Assembly: GCA_900299045.1 (NCBI GenBank)
Contig: OMIH01000100.1
Coordinates: 1-44,639, forward strand
Source of the DNA: Methylococcaceae bacterium
GTDB lineage: Bacteria; Pseudomonadota; Gammaproteobacteria; Methylococcales; Methylomonadaceae
DNA length: 44,639 nucleotides
Direction: 5' to 3'
In this document: positions 8,243 to 18,119 of the stretch, in pieces
How positions within the stretch are numbered: the stretch's first letter is position 1
Layout: every line of letters starts with the position of its first letter
Notes under the pieces: model-generated
What the model saw: the letters and a program-made list of their open reading frames with translations, nothing else
Told to the model about the DNA's origin: nothing
Databases searched by the model: none
Translations under genes and position numbers: made by a program

Positions 8243-9700
8243 ATGGGTTCTCTATTTACGCTTGTTCATGTTCTTGGGTTAGTGGCGTTAGGATTTAGTG
8301 GACTAATGACAAGTTGCTTGCTTACCTCATATATTAACGATGATGGCGCAACTCAAGCCTTTTGGGATTCAACCATGATTGCGTTGGGACTTGGCACCTT
8401 CATGTTTTTGTCCACGTTTAACACGCAAAAAAAATTATCCAGACAAGCTGGCTTTTTACTTGTCGCCATGACATGGTCACTGAGTCCTATGTTATGTACG
8501 CTTCCCCTACTCTTTGCTTTTCCCCATTTAAGTGTTGTGGATGCGTATTTTGAAACGATGTCTGCGCTGACCACAACAGGCGCTACGGTATTGGCCGGTC
8601 TTGATAACTATCCGATGTCCATTAACCTATGGCGTAGTGAATTGAATTGGATTGCAGGCATGGGGATTATTATTTTTGCTGTCGCCATCTTACCGATTTT
8701 AGGTATCGGTGGAATGCAACTCTATAAAGCTGAAACGCCCGGCTCTGTCAAAGAATCCGACTTACCACCACGCATTGCACAAACAGCAAAAGCCTTATGG
8801 TTAGTCTATGCAGGTATTACAGCCGCTTGCATTTTATCGCTGAAGTTTGCAGGCATGGGTTGGTTTGATGCTATTTGCCATGCGTTTTCTGCGATGAGTT
8901 TGGGGGGGATGTCAACACATGATAATAGTGTTGGTTTTTTTGATTCTATCCCTATTGAAGTGGTGTTAACCATTTTTCAACTCATTGCTGCCATCAACTT
9001 CGCTACGCACTTTATTGCACTAAAAAAAATGTCATTTAAACCTTATTTAGGTGATATGGAAGCCTTAAGTTTTCTCACTTTAGTGCTCAGTAGCTGCCTT
9101 TTCACAGCAGGTGTTTTACAATACGAGGGTGTCTACCCTGATTATTTAACGGCTTTACGTCACGCGTCATTTAACCTTGTCACCATCGCTACTGACTCTG
9201 GATTTGCCAGCCAAGATTTTAATCAGTGGCCCATTTTTGTGCCTATTTGGATGTTATTTTTGAGTTGTTTATCCGCGTCATCGGGGTCAACGGGTGGGGG
9301 TATTCGCATGATTCGTACCATTATCTTAATTAAACAAGCTCGCCTTGAAATGTTTAAATTTATCCATCCCTTCGCCATTCGCCCAATGAAAATTGGTGGC
9401 TCGGTCATTAGTAATAACATTATTACCTCTGTGATGGGATTTATTTTTCTTTATTTCATTTGTATTGTTATTTTGATTTTTGCGCTTTTATTAACAGGGC
9501 TAGACTTTCTCACTTCTTTTTCAGCTATCATTGCCTGTTTCAACAATGCAGGTCCAGGGTTAAATTTAGTGGGTCCCGCTTCAAACTATTCGGTTTTAAG
9601 TGATCCACAAACAATGATTTGTACCTTTGCCATGCTACTTGGACGAGTTCAAATTTTCTCCATTGTCATTCTATTTGTTCCTGAATTTTGGCGAAAATAA
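8243..9700 (+). CDS. trkH: Trk potassium uptake system, membrane subunit TrkH
   Basis: 485 residues, very hydrophobic, with four membrane-pore-membrane repeats. The pore loops show the key glycines: MSALTTTGATVL, MSLGGMSTH, ATDSGFAS and NNAGPGLNLVG. It forms the inner-membrane potassium pathway that is gated by TrkA. The start is ATG 8243, 6 bases after AAGGA; an in-frame TTG at 8240 sits too close to that site. trkA lies immediately upstream and hslO about 34 bases downstream, so trkA-trkH-hslO is probably one transcript. A run of seven G lies at 8902-8908 within the second pore loop region. Confidence 0.96.
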   Translation: MGSLFTLVHVLGLVALGFSGLMTSCLLTSYINDDGATQAFWDSTMIALGLGTFMFLSTFNTQKKLSRQAGFLLVAMTWSLSPMLCTLPLLFAFPHLSVVDAYFETMSALTTTGATVLAGLDNYPMSINLWRSELNWIAGMGIIIFAVAILPILGIGGMQLYKAETPGSVKESDLPPRIAQTAKALWLVYAGITAACILSLKFAGMGWFDAICHAFSAMSLGGMSTHDNSVGFFDSIPIEVVLTIFQLIAAINFATHFIALKKMSFKPYLGDMEALSFLTLVLSSCLFTAGVLQYEGVYPDYLTALRHASFNLVTIATDSGFASQDFNQWPIFVPIWMLFLSCLSASSGSTGGGIRMIRTIILIKQARLEMFKFIHPFAIRPMKIGGSVISNNIITSVMGFIFLYFICIVILIFALLLTGLDFLTSFSAIIACFNNAGPGLNLVGPASNYSVLSDPQTMICTFAMLLGRVQIFSIVILFVPEFWRK

Positions 9701-9734
9701 TTCAATTACTTTACAGCGTTAAATGGAAAAATTT

Positions 9735-10577
9735 ATGCAAGAACACGATTGTCTAAGACGATTTTTATTTGAAGAACACGGAATTCGAGGCGTGTGGGTA
9801 CAACTTACCGATAGTTGGCAAGCGGCAAAACAACATCAAAAACAACCCGATATTGCGCTCAATACATTAGGTCAAGCACTGGCGGCAACGGCAATGCTGT
9901 CAACTACCGTCAAATTTGAAGGTGCAATGGTACTGCAAGCACAAAGCGATGGCGCGATTTCAACGTTCGTTGCGCAAACGAGCAATCAAGGTAAAATTCG
10001 CGGCATTGTTAAAACACGCGCGGCTATTCACAGTCACTCACTAAAAGAACTGTTCGGGCAAGGTCAGCTCGTTATCAGTATTGATACGGGCAATGGCAGA
10101 CCTTATCAAGGCATTGTACCGCTGCAAGGTGATCATTTAGCGCAAGCCTTGCAAGCTTATTTTGAACAATCTGAGCAGCTGAAAACGCGCTTGTGGCTAT
10201 TTTCAAATGACACTCACGTTGCCGGTCTTCTCCTTCAAGCACTTCCTTCGCATGAAAATACCACCGATGCGTGGGATACGCTCGAAATGTTTGTGAATAC
10301 AATGACGGAAAAGGAAATTTTCAGTTTAGATTGCCATGAATTATTGCATCGTTTATTTCATGAAGAAAATGTGCGTTTATTTCACTCTCAGCCACTCGCA
10401 TTTGAGTGTTCCTGTTCGCGCGAGCGTATTGAAAAAACGTTACGCTCAATGGGCGAGGAAGAGCTATATTCTATTCTCGATGAACAAGGAAAAATTGAAG
10501 TCACCTGTGAATTTTGCAGTGAAATGCAACTATTTAACCGTCAAGATGTCGATACATTATTATTAGCTGTTCATTAA
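9735..10577 (+). CDS. hslO: Redox-activated chaperonin Hsp33
   Basis: 280 residues from ATG 9735. This start matches the E. coli Hsp33 N-terminus (MQEHDCLRRFLF against MPQHDQLHRYLF) and has GGA about 7 bases upstream; an in-frame ATG at 9723 would add four residues and has no visible ribosome binding site. The zinc-binding redox switch is intact in the C-terminal region: C225-x-C227 and C258-x-x-C261. Oxidation releases zinc and turns the protein into a holdase that protects unfolding proteins in the cytoplasm under oxidative stress. It lies close behind trkH and is probably transcribed with trkAH. Confidence 0.94.
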   Translation: MQEHDCLRRFLFEEHGIRGVWVQLTDSWQAAKQHQKQPDIALNTLGQALAATAMLSTTVKFEGAMVLQAQSDGAISTFVAQTSNQGKIRGIVKTRAAIHSHSLKELFGQGQLVISIDTGNGRPYQGIVPLQGDHLAQALQAYFEQSEQLKTRLWLFSNDTHVAGLLLQALPSHENTTDAWDTLEMFVNTMTEKEIFSLDCHELLHRLFHEENVRLFHSQPLAFECSCSRERIEKTLRSMGEEELYSILDEQGKIEVTCEFCSEMQLFNRQDVDTLLLAVH

Positions 10578-10579
10578 GG

Positions 10580-10610
10580 TTGATTTTTTTTGAACAATTC
10601 GCGCTACAAT
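10580..10610 (+). promoter_or_regulatory. Candidate sigma-70 promoter for phhB-fhcBA
   Basis: TTGATT (10580-10585) and TACAAT (10605-10610) are separated by 19 bases, slightly long, and lie 34 bases upstream of the phhB ATG in the hslO-phhB gap. This is a weak match seen by eye. Confidence 0.3.
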
Positions 10611-10644
10611 GGCGCAGTTTAGACCGTCACATTAGGAGAATGCT

Positions 10645-11028
10645 ATGTCACAACAGGTACATCATTGCCCCGCATTAAGCGAAACCGACATTGAACATCG
10701 ACTCAACGCAGAGCTACCGCATTGGGTTTATGAAAAAGGATGGATTCGCCGAAAAATAAAAACGAGCGGATGGAAATCGACGTTGATGGTGGTCAATACC
10801 ATTGGACACTTAGCTGAAAAAGCATGGCATCATCCTGATTTAACGGTGTCGTACGCGTTTGTCATTGTAAAACTCGTCACACATGACGCCAAAGGCGTGA
10901 CAGAGAAAGATTTTGCATTAGCGAAAAAAATTGAAGAAGTGGTTATGTGGGATGCGGCGCACGATTCGCAAGGACTCTTTGAAGGGACTCCCGATGACCC
11001 TCGTTTTAAATACATTAAAAAAGATTAG
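10645..11028 (+). CDS. phhB: Pterin-4a-carbinolamine dehydratase family protein
   Basis: 127 residues. The family signature is complete: E58-x3-H62-H63-P64-x5-Y70-x9-H80-x8-D89. Members dehydrate 4a-hydroxytetrahydrobiopterin during aromatic hydroxylase turnover, or act on other pterins. A charged tail of about 27 residues follows the last core helix and is longer than in typical small members. A good AGGAG lies 6 bases before the ATG. No phenylalanine hydroxylase gene is nearby; fhcB starts 8 bases after the stop. This context suggests service to H4MPT or another pterin in C1 metabolism, which is inference. The symbol is family-level. Confidence 0.88.
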   Translation: MSQQVHHCPALSETDIEHRLNAELPHWVYEKGWIRRKIKTSGWKSTLMVVNTIGHLAEKAWHHPDLTVSYAFVIVKLVTHDAKGVTEKDFALAKKIEEVVMWDAAHDSQGLFEGTPDDPRFKYIKKD

Positions 11029-11036
11029 GCGGTTTC

Positions 11037-12308
11037 ATGACTGAAATAAGAGAAGTTCCCAGTCCATTTTGTGGTATTGGTACAGATGATTTAACAATAG
11101 ACGTAAATGGTCAACAGGTAAAAGTATTGTCAAATGGCTGTGCGGTGAATACTCTCGCATTTGAACATCCTATTACAGACACAAAACCTCGTATTGATGG
11201 CAAAGAAGTCAGTTTAGATGAGGCAGTCGCGCGGGCGGCTACTTTATTGAAACATACTCATTTTCCTGTCATTGCCGGCTGTGCAACCGATGTTAACGGT
11301 ATGCGTGGTCTACTTGCTTTAGCGGATCGCACGGGCGCTGTTGTGGATAATGCTAATTTTAATAATGCGCGTAAAAATATTTTGGCACTGCAAGATACTG
11401 GCTGGATGAATACCACGCTTGCCGAAGTTAAAAATCGCTGCGACGTTTTAGTTATTGTTGGTACTGATTTAGAAGGTTTCGCACCGCGTTTTTTTGAAAA
11501 ATATCTCTGGAATGAGGCGATGTTTTTAGACAATACCAGCGAGCGAGATATTATCTATTTGGGAACGAAACCCTCTGGCACAGCGTCAACCTCGCCATCG
11601 GGAAAAACAGCACAGGTGTTTGAATGCGAAACTCAAAACTTACCTGACGTTGTTGCCGTTTTACGCGCTCTAGTCAAAGGACAGCAAATTCAAGCTACCT
11701 CTGTTGCGGGAATTTTAGTTAGCGATTTAGCTGCTATCGCGCAAAAACTTAAAGACGCAAAGTATGGTGTTATTACATGGGCGGCGGGTGCACTGAATTA
11801 TTCACACGCAGAATTGACCATTCAAACGCTTTGCGAAATGATTAAAAATTTAAACGAAACAACACGTTGCTCAGGTTTTCCATTAGGTGGCAAAGAAGGT
11901 GATCAAACAGCTAATCAAGTGTGTGGTTGGACATCGGGTTACGCTGCACGCGTAAGTTTTGCAAAAGGTTATCCCGTGTATGACCCATTTTTACTCGATA
12001 CACACACATTACTTGAAAATGGTGAAGCTGATGCGTTAGTTTGGGTGCAAGCGTTTAACGCCAGCGCTACCCCGCCTAAAACTAATCTACCGACAATTGT
12101 TGTTGCACGTTCGGGTATGATTTTTGAAAAAGAGCCTGATGTGTTTATCCCTGTTGGGACACCTGGTATTGACCATGCCGGACACGCTTATCGACTTGAT
12201 AATGTCGTAGCGATTCGATTGAAAAAATGTCGTGATTCAAATTTACCCAGCACAGCAACCGTTTTAAATGCGATTGAGAAAAATTTACGCGAGGAAGTAG
12301 TATGTTAA
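11037..12308 (+). CDS. fhcB: Formyltransferase/hydrolase complex subunit B (formylmethanofuran dehydrogenase B homologue)
   Basis: 423 residues, homologous to the tungsten/molybdenum subunit FmdB/FwdB of archaeal formylmethanofuran dehydrogenase. Bacterial FhcB is a structural subunit of the Fhc complex, which moves the formyl group from formyl-H4MPT to a methanofuran analogue and hydrolyses it to formate. In the N-terminal cluster motif only C12 and C35 remain; the positions expected to hold the other two cysteines read S9 and T16, so a [4Fe-4S] cluster cannot form there. That fits the known loss of redox function in bacterial homologues. An AGGCGG site precedes the ATG. It follows phhB by 8 bases and overlaps fhcA by 7 bases. 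Confidence 0.92.
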   Translation: MTEIREVPSPFCGIGTDDLTIDVNGQQVKVLSNGCAVNTLAFEHPITDTKPRIDGKEVSLDEAVARAATLLKHTHFPVIAGCATDVNGMRGLLALADRTGAVVDNANFNNARKNILALQDTGWMNTTLAEVKNRCDVLVIVGTDLEGFAPRFFEKYLWNEAMFLDNTSERDIIYLGTKPSGTASTSPSGKTAQVFECETQNLPDVVAVLRALVKGQQIQATSVAGILVSDLAAIAQKLKDAKYGVITWAAGALNYSHAELTIQTLCEMIKNLNETTRCSGFPLGGKEGDQTANQVCGWTSGYAARVSFAKGYPVYDPFLLDTHTLLENGEADALVWVQAFNASATPPKTNLPTIVVARSGMIFEKEPDVFIPVGTPGIDHAGHAYRLDNVVAIRLKKCRDSNLPSTATVLNAIEKNLREEVVC

Positions 12309-13966
12309 TTAAATTAACTGGCGGTACTGTTTATGATCCAGCGAGTGGTGTTGACGGTAAAAAACAAGACATTTACATTCAAAATGGCAAAATTATCAAC
12401 AAGCCCAGCGGTGAGTTTCAAATTGATAAAGAATACGATTTAAAAGGCAAAGTGGTCATGTCCGGTGCCATTGATATGCACACACACATCGGTGGCGGAA
12501 AAGGAAATATTGCACGCACACTCCTTCCCGAAGATCATCGACTTGACCCGGTTGCTGGCACTCATCTTTGCCGCTCAGGGTGTGGTCATGTTGCGCCAAG
12601 TACATTTATTACAGGATACCGCTACGCTGAAATGGGTTATACCGCAGGATTTGAACCCGCAGTACTGCCAATTAACGCGCGTCAAGCGCACATGGAAATG
12701 GGTGACATTCCCATTCTCGATAAAGGTGGCTATGTCATGCTTGGCAGTGACGATTATTTATTGCGTATGCTCACCGCCAAAAAAGATCAAAAAGCTATTA
12801 ATGATTATGTTGCATGGACAATGAACGCCGCAAAAGCCATTGGCGTTAAAGTTGTTAATCCCGGCGGTATTAATGCGTTTAAATTTAATCAACGCAAACT
12901 CGATTTAGACGAGCAAAATAGCCATTATGGCGTCACGCCACGCGATATCTTGCAGGTACTCGCCACAGCGGTAAAAGAAATTGGCGTGTCGCATCCTCTG
13001 CACGTTCACGGTTGTAATTTAGGCGTTCCGGGCAATATTGAAACCACCCTCGATACAATTCAAGGGATTGGTGGATTGCCTATGCACTTAACACATATTC
13101 AATTTCACAGCTACGGCACTGAAGGGGATTTCAAATTTTCATCTGGTGCTGCGCGAATTGCGGAAGCGGTCAATAAACATAAAAATATTACCATTGATGT
13201 TGGGCAAATTTTATTTGGTCAAACCGTGACCGCATCAGGCGATAATATGCGCCAACACGCTAATAACAAATTTGCAAGCCCTGCAAAATGGGTCACGATG
13301 GACATTGAATGTGATGCTGGCTGTGGTGTTGTGCCATTCAAATACAAAGACCAAAATTTTGTTAATGCGCTGCAATGGGCGATTGGACTGGAAACCTTTT
13401 TGCTAGTGGATGATCCATGGCGAATTTTCTTAACCACCGATCATCCAAACGGTGCGCCATTTACCAGTTACCCACATTTGATTCGATTGCTGATGGATAG
13501 AACATTTAGAAATGACGTTCTCTCAACAATTCATCCCGAAGCGCAGAAAATGACGACGCTTGCCTCAATTGAACGTGAATATACCTTACAAGAAATTGCC
13601 ATTATGACACGCGCGGGCGCGGCGAAATTAATTGGTCTTGAAAATCGTGGCGGATTGAGCGCGGGTAATTGGGCGGATATTACTGTCTACACGGATAACG
13701 CAGATCGCCAAAAAATGTTTGAAAAACCAGATTATGTATTCAAAGACGGTGAACTGGTGGTGGTTGATGGCAACGTTGTTCATACAAAATGGGGAACAAC
13801 CCATATTGTCAAACCGCACTTTGATGCTGGCGTTGAAAAAGACTTACGCGCCTATTTTGATAAATATCTCACGATGAAACTCGATAACTTTAAAATTAGC
13901 GATGATGAATTTACTGAAGATGGTCGAGGTCATTTAACTACTCATCCACTTAACAACGTGGCATAA
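12302..13966 (+). CDS. fhcA: Formyltransferase/hydrolase complex subunit A (formylmethanofuran hydrolase, amidohydrolase family)
   Basis: 554 residues, an amidohydrolase-type TIM barrel homologous to FmdA/FwdA. It hydrolyses the formyl-methanofuran analogue to formate in the cytoplasm. Probable metal ligands are visible: H60-T-H62 in AIDMHTHIGGG, a lysine in KVVNPGG (K183, likely the carboxylated bridge), H234-V-H236, H265 and D380 in TTDHPNG; the assignment is by motif, not alignment. The ATG lies within the last codons of fhcB (7-base overlap), so the two are translationally coupled. The usual next genes fhcD and fhcC are missing; a hairpin follows 20 bases after the stop and then metH. Confidence 0.94.
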   Translation: MLIKLTGGTVYDPASGVDGKKQDIYIQNGKIINKPSGEFQIDKEYDLKGKVVMSGAIDMHTHIGGGKGNIARTLLPEDHRLDPVAGTHLCRSGCGHVAPSTFITGYRYAEMGYTAGFEPAVLPINARQAHMEMGDIPILDKGGYVMLGSDDYLLRMLTAKKDQKAINDYVAWTMNAAKAIGVKVVNPGGINAFKFNQRKLDLDEQNSHYGVTPRDILQVLATAVKEIGVSHPLHVHGCNLGVPGNIETTLDTIQGIGGLPMHLTHIQFHSYGTEGDFKFSSGAARIAEAVNKHKNITIDVGQILFGQTVTASGDNMRQHANNKFASPAKWVTMDIECDAGCGVVPFKYKDQNFVNALQWAIGLETFLLVDDPWRIFLTTDHPNGAPFTSYPHLIRLLMDRTFRNDVLSTIHPEAQKMTTLASIEREYTLQEIAIMTRAGAAKLIGLENRGGLSAGNWADITVYTDNADRQKMFEKPDYVFKDGELVVVDGNVVHTKWGTTHIVKPHFDAGVEKDLRAYFDKYLTMKLDNFKISDDEFTEDGRGHLTTHPLNNVA

Positions 13967-13986
13967 CCGCTTTAATCTTCAAAAAG

Positions 13987-14020
13987 AGGCGCATCATTTG
14001 AATATGGTGCGCCTTTATTT
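13987..14020 (+). terminator. Probable intrinsic terminator after fhcA
   Basis: An 11-bp stem (AGGCGCATCAT with ATGGTGCGCCT, one G-U pair) and 6-base loop, followed by a T-rich but interrupted tail (TTATTTG). It marks the end of the phhB-fhcB-fhcA unit before metH. Confidence 0.7.
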
Positions 14021-14079
14021 GTTTCAATAAATAAGCAAAATTTTCACTCCTTTACCACGATAATAGATACTCAAATTCC

Positions 14080-17000
14080 ATGAACAAAACCGATTTACTC
14101 AAACAACAACTCGCCGAGCGTATTCTCTTTCTTGACGGCGCCATGGGCACCATGATTCAAAGTTATAAACTCGATGAAAACGATTATCGTGGTGAACGTT
14201 TCTCAAACTGGGATGTCGATTTAAAAGGCAACAACGATTTACTGTCCCTCACGCAGCCTGATATTATCAAAGCCATTCATCGCGCCTATTTTGCCGCAGG
14301 TGCTGATATTGTTGAAACCAACACGTTCAATTCAACAACTATCGCGATGGCGGATTACCAAATGGAATCCCTTGCTTATGAAATGAATGTCGCATCAGCC
14401 AAAATTGCGCGTGAAGTGGCTGATGAATTTGAAACACAACAAAGACCGCGTTTTGTCGCAGGCGTTTTAGGGCCTACCAATCGCACCGCGTCAATGTCGC
14501 CTAATGTCAATGATCCGGGATTTCGTAATATTTTCTTTGATGATTTAGTGGTTGCCTATACTGAGGCAACACAAGGACTCATTGACGGTGGTGCGGATAT
14601 CATCTTAATCGAAACCGTTTTCGATACACTTAATGCAAAAGCGGCTATCTTTGCCGTGGAAAATGTATTTGAATCTATTGGCTACAGTTTGCCCGTTATG
14701 ATTTCAGGGACGATTACTGACGCTTCAGGTCGAACATTGTCAGGGCAAACAGTCGGTGCATTTTGGAATTCACTCAAACACGTTAAACCTATTTCATTTG
14801 GATTTAATTGTGCGTTAGGCGCTACCGAATTACGTCAATATATCGCCGAGCTTTCTAGCATCTGCGATACACACGTTTCAGCGCATCCCAACGCGGGACT
14901 TCCCAATGCGTTTGGTGAATATGACGAAACACCCGAGCAAATGGCGGCTGAAATTGCCGATTGGGCGAATAGTGGTTATTTGAACATTATTGGCGGCTGC
15001 TGTGGCACCTCCCCTGATACTATTAAAGCGATTGTTAGCGCAGTAGAAAAAATAGCGCCTCGGAAATTACCCAATATTGCAAAACACTGTGGACTTTCTG
15101 GTTTAGAGCCGCTCAATATTACCGCTGACAGTTTATTTGTGAACGTAGGTGAGCGTACCAATGTCACAGGCTCTGCTATTTTTAAACGGTTAATTATTAG
15201 TGGTGATTTCGATGCGGCACTTGATGTCGCCAAGCAGCAAGTTGAAAATGGGGCGCAAATTATTGATATTAACATGGATGAGGGAATGCTCGAATCCAAA
15301 GAGGCGATGGTTCGCTTTTTAATGTTGATTGCTTCTGAACCCGATATTGCAAAAGTTCCTATTATGCTTGATTCGTCAAAATGGGATATTTTGGAAGCAG
15401 GTCTTAAATGTATTCAAGGCAAAGGCATTGTTAATTCGATTTCAATTAAAGAAGGCGAAGCAAAATTCATTGAACAAGCCAAATTGGTTCGTCGCTATGG
15501 CGCTGCAGTCATTGTGATGGCGTTTGATGAAGTAGGACAGGCGGATACGCAAGAGCGCAAAATTGAAATTTGCCAACGCGCGTATAACATTTTAACGCAA
15601 CAAGTGGATTTTCCACCCGAAGATATTATTTTTGACCCGAATATTTTTGCTGTCGCCACTGGCATTGATGAGCATAATAATTACGGGGTCGATTTTATTG
15701 AAGCCACGCGTGAAATAAAACGGACTCTCCCCTATGCACTGATTTCTGGTGGTGTATCGAATGTATCGTTTTCATTTCGGGGGAATAATCCAGTGCGTGA
15801 AGCCATTCACGCGGTCTTTTTATATCATGCCATTAAAGCCGGTTTGTCGATGGGCATTGTCAACGCCGGTCAATTAGCGATTTATGAGGATATTCCTCAA
15901 GAGTTGCGTGATGCGGTTGAAAATGTCATCTTGAATCGTCACAGTGGTGATGGAACGGATATCTTGTTATCACTTGCTGAAAAATACCGTGGTGATGGTA
16001 GTGTCGACGTTAAAAAAGAAGATGCGCAGTGGCGACAACTTCCTGTTAATAAACGATTAGAACACGCCTTAGTTAAAGGTATTACCGATTTTATTGACGA
16101 AGATACGGAAGAAGCACGATTGCAAGCAGAACGCCCACTACACGTCATTGAAGGTGCGTTAATGGATGGCATGAACGTCGTTGGTGATTTATTTGGTGCG
16201 GGAAAAATGTTTTTGCCACAAGTCGTCAAATCGGCACGAGTTATGAAAAAAGCGGTAGCCTATCTCATGCCATTTATGGAAGCAGACAAAGCCGCAGGTG
16301 ATAGACAAACAAATGGTAAAATTTTGATGGCTACCGTTAAAGGTGATGTGCATGATATTGGCAAAAATATCGTTGCAGTCGTATTGCAGTGTAATAATTA
16401 CGATGTGATTGATTTAGGTGTGATGGTGCCTGCTGAAAAAATTCTGCAAACAGCTCGCATGGAAAAAGTCGATATTATTGGTCTTAGCGGCTTAATTACA
16501 CCGTCACTTGATGAAATGGTTCATGTTGCAAAAGAAATGCAGCGGCAAGGCTTTACGATACCACTGATGATTGGCGGTGCAACGACATCTCGCGCACATA
16601 CCGCTGTCAAAATCGAACCACATTACGAGGGCGCGGTTATCTATGTGACCGATGCGTCACGCGCTGTTGGCGTGGCGAGTAATTTATTAAGCGGTGAACT
16701 CCGTCATGACTATATTGAAAGTGTCCGCAACGAATACATCGAGGTGCGTGAGCGTCACAAAGGCAAAGAAGCAAAAACGCCACAACATTCGCTTGAAAAT
16801 GCGCGTCAAAATAAATTTGTTTGGGAAAATTACACGCCAGTGAAACCCACGTTTTTGGGCGAAAAAGTCATTGAAAACTTATCGTTGGCAACACTTGAAA
16901 AGTATATTGATTGGACGCCTTTTTTTCAAACGTGGGAAATGGCAGGTAGCTACCCTAAAATTTTATCCGATGCGATTGTGGGTGAAGAAGCACAAAAACT

Positions 17001-17751
17001 TTTCGATGATGCTCAAAGCATGTTACAAACCATTATCTCCGAAAATTGGCTACAAGCGCGTGCGGTGATTGGCTTTTTTCCTGCAAATAGCATTGAAGAT
17101 GATATTGTTTTGTACACAGATGAATCACGCCAAACCGTGCTGGAGATTTTGCCCCATTTGCGCCAACAAAACATCAAAGCACCGGGCAGACCTAATTATT
17201 GCCTAACAGACTTCATCGCTCCAAAAGAAAGCCAAATCTCCGATTATATTGGTGGATTTGCTGTCACCACGGGCATTGGCATCGAAGATAAACTAGCGAA
17301 ATTTGAGAAGGCGCATGACGACTATAGCGCTATTATGCTTAAAGCCCTTGCTGACAGACTTGCTGAAGCGGGCGCTGAGTATTTACATCAACAAGTGCGT
17401 AAAGAGTATTGGGGTTACGCAAGCGATGAGCATTTTGACAATAATGCGTTGATCAGCGAAAAATACCAAGGCATACGACCTGCACCCGGGTACCCAGCAT
17501 GTCCAGATCATACTGAAAAAGAAAAATTATTTAAGCTACTCAATGTCACAAAACATACCCGTATTTCGTTAACGGAAAATTTTGCTATGTACCCTGCATC
17601 GGCGGTTAGTGGCTGGTATTTATCTCATCCAAAAGCGCAATACTTTAACGTAGGAAAAATTGATCAAGCACAACTTGCTGATTATGCTACGCGTAAAAAA
17701 ATGGAAAAGTCGAGTGTTGCCCGTTGGTTAGCGGCGCATTTAACCGATTAG
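14080..17751 (+). CDS. metH: Cobalamin-dependent methionine synthase
   Basis: 1223 residues, close to the 1227 of E. coli MetH, with all four modules: homocysteine-binding barrel (zinc ligands C244, C307, C308 in GFNCALG and GGCCGT), methyltetrahydrofolate-binding barrel (from about 350, [10 protein letters not shown]), cobalamin domain (H758 of GDVHDIGKN is the lower axial ligand) and C-terminal AdoMet reactivation domain with [15 protein letters not shown]. It methylates homocysteine to methionine in the cytoplasm. The gene appears to be a single unit between the fhcA terminator and a hairpin at 17763-17794. No cobalamin riboswitch fits in the 113-base upstream gap. The stop overlaps the convergent lipoprotein gene by 4 bases. 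Confidence 0.98.
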   Translation: MNKTDLLKQQLAERILFLDGAMGTMIQSYKLDENDYRGERFSNWDVDLKGNNDLLSLTQPDIIKAIHRAYFAAGADIVETNTFNSTTIAMADYQMESLAYEMNVASAKIAREVADEFETQQRPRFVAGVLGPTNRTASMSPNVNDPGFRNIFFDDLVVAYTEATQGLIDGGADIILIETVFDTLNAKAAIFAVENVFESIGYSLPVMISGTITDASGRTLSGQTVGAFWNSLKHVKPISFGFNCALGATELRQYIAELSSICDTHVSAHPNAGLPNAFGEYDETPEQMAAEIADWANSGYLNIIGGCCGTSPDTIKAIVSAVEKIAPRKLPNIAKHCGLSGLEPLNITADSLFVNVGERTNVTGSAIFKRLIISGDFDAALDVAKQQVENGAQIIDINMDEGMLESKEAMVRFLMLIASEPDIAKVPIMLDSSKWDILEAGLKCIQGKGIVNSISIKEGEAKFIEQAKLVRRYGAAVIVMAFDEVGQADTQERKIEICQRAYNILTQQVDFPPEDIIFDPNIFAVATGIDEHNNYGVDFIEATREIKRTLPYALISGGVSNVSFSFRGNNPVREAIHAVFLYHAIKAGLSMGIVNAGQLAIYEDIPQELRDAVENVILNRHSGDGTDILLSLAEKYRGDGSVDVKKEDAQWRQLPVNKRLEHALVKGITDFIDEDTEEARLQAERPLHVIEGALMDGMNVVGDLFGAGKMFLPQVVKSARVMKKAVAYLMPFMEADKAAGDRQTNGKILMATVKGDVHDIGKNIVAVVLQCNNYDVIDLGVMVPAEKILQTARMEKVDIIGLSGLITPSLDEMVHVAKEMQRQGFTIPLMIGGATTSRAHTAVKIEPHYEGAVIYVTDASRAVGVASNLLSGELRHDYIESVRNEYIEVRERHKGKEAKTPQHSLENARQNKFVWENYTPVKPTFLGEKVIENLSLATLEKYIDWTPFFQTWEMAGSYPKILSDAIVGEEAQKLFDDAQSMLQTIISENWLQARAVIGFFPANSIEDDIVLYTDESRQTVLEILPHLRQQNIKAPGRPNYCLTDFIAPKESQISDYIGGFAVTTGIGIEDKLAKFEKAHDDYSAIMLKALADRLAEAGAEYLHQQVRKEYWGYASDEHFDNNALISEKYQGIRPAPGYPACPDHTEKEKLFKLLNVTKHTRISLTENFAMYPASAVSGWYLSHPKAQYFNVGKIDQAQLADYATRKKMEKSSVARWLAAHLTD

Positions 17752-18119
17752 TTTATCTGTTTAAGGCGGCGTTGAAGCGACTTCGCTGCCTTTTCACAAT
17801 TCGTAACGGTTTTTTCAATACGCCGACCAAGTGCTAAGGTAATATCAAGACCATCCATCTCGCGTGAACCCGCTTCATTGAGCGATGCGCATGCACTGTG
17901 CATCGCTGCTTCATCTTGTAAAATAGCTTCAGAGGGCTCAGATTCAAGCAACATGACAGCACTTGTCATACTATTTTGTAGTTGAAAAACCTCTTCTACA
18001 TGCTGCTTAAACGCATCAAAAGTTTGATTATCTTCGCCATAAGTACCCAGTAGCACCGTATTGCATCCCGTTGCGCATACAACGCCAGCGATTAACAGAC
18101 TTCTTTTTATAACAATCAT
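17748..18119 (-). CDS. Putative lipoprotein, hypothetical, last gene of the heme cluster
   Basis: 123 residues, function not recognised. The N-terminus looks like a lipoprotein signal: two positive charges (MIVIKRS), a hydrophobic core and Ala-Thr-Gly-Cys with the modified residue at C19; the lipobox is weak because Ala stands where Leu is usual. The mature part is predicted mostly helical. Its ATG directly follows the hemY stop codon (TAG then ATG), so translation is probably coupled to hemY. Whether it works with heme synthesis or simply rides on the transcript cannot be told. Its 3' end overlaps metH by 4 bases on the opposite strand. Confidence 0.65.
   Translation of the reverse strand: MIVIKRSLLIAGVVCATGCNTVLLGTYGEDNQTFDAFKQHVEEVFQLQNSMTSAVMLLESEPSEAILQDEAAMHSACASLNEAGSREMDGLDITLALGRRIEKTVTNCEKAAKSLQRRLKQIN
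17763..17794 (+). terminator. Possible terminator for metH inside the convergent gene
   Basis: AAGGCGGC pairs with GCTGCCTT (one G-U pair) around an inner GAAG/CTTC stem with a three-base bulge, followed by four T. It lies just past the metH stop, inside the 3' end of the convergent lipoprotein gene. The T tract is short, so termination is moderate at best. Confidence 0.45.

Noticed and set aside
12465-12824. 119-codon plus-strand frame inside fhcA
   Set aside because: Out-of-frame shadow; fhcA is continuous through this stretch with conserved metal ligands.
13967-14079. Possible cobalamin riboswitch before metH
   Set aside because: The gap is only 113 bases, is partly taken by the fhcA terminator, and no B12-box-like conserved sequence was seen.
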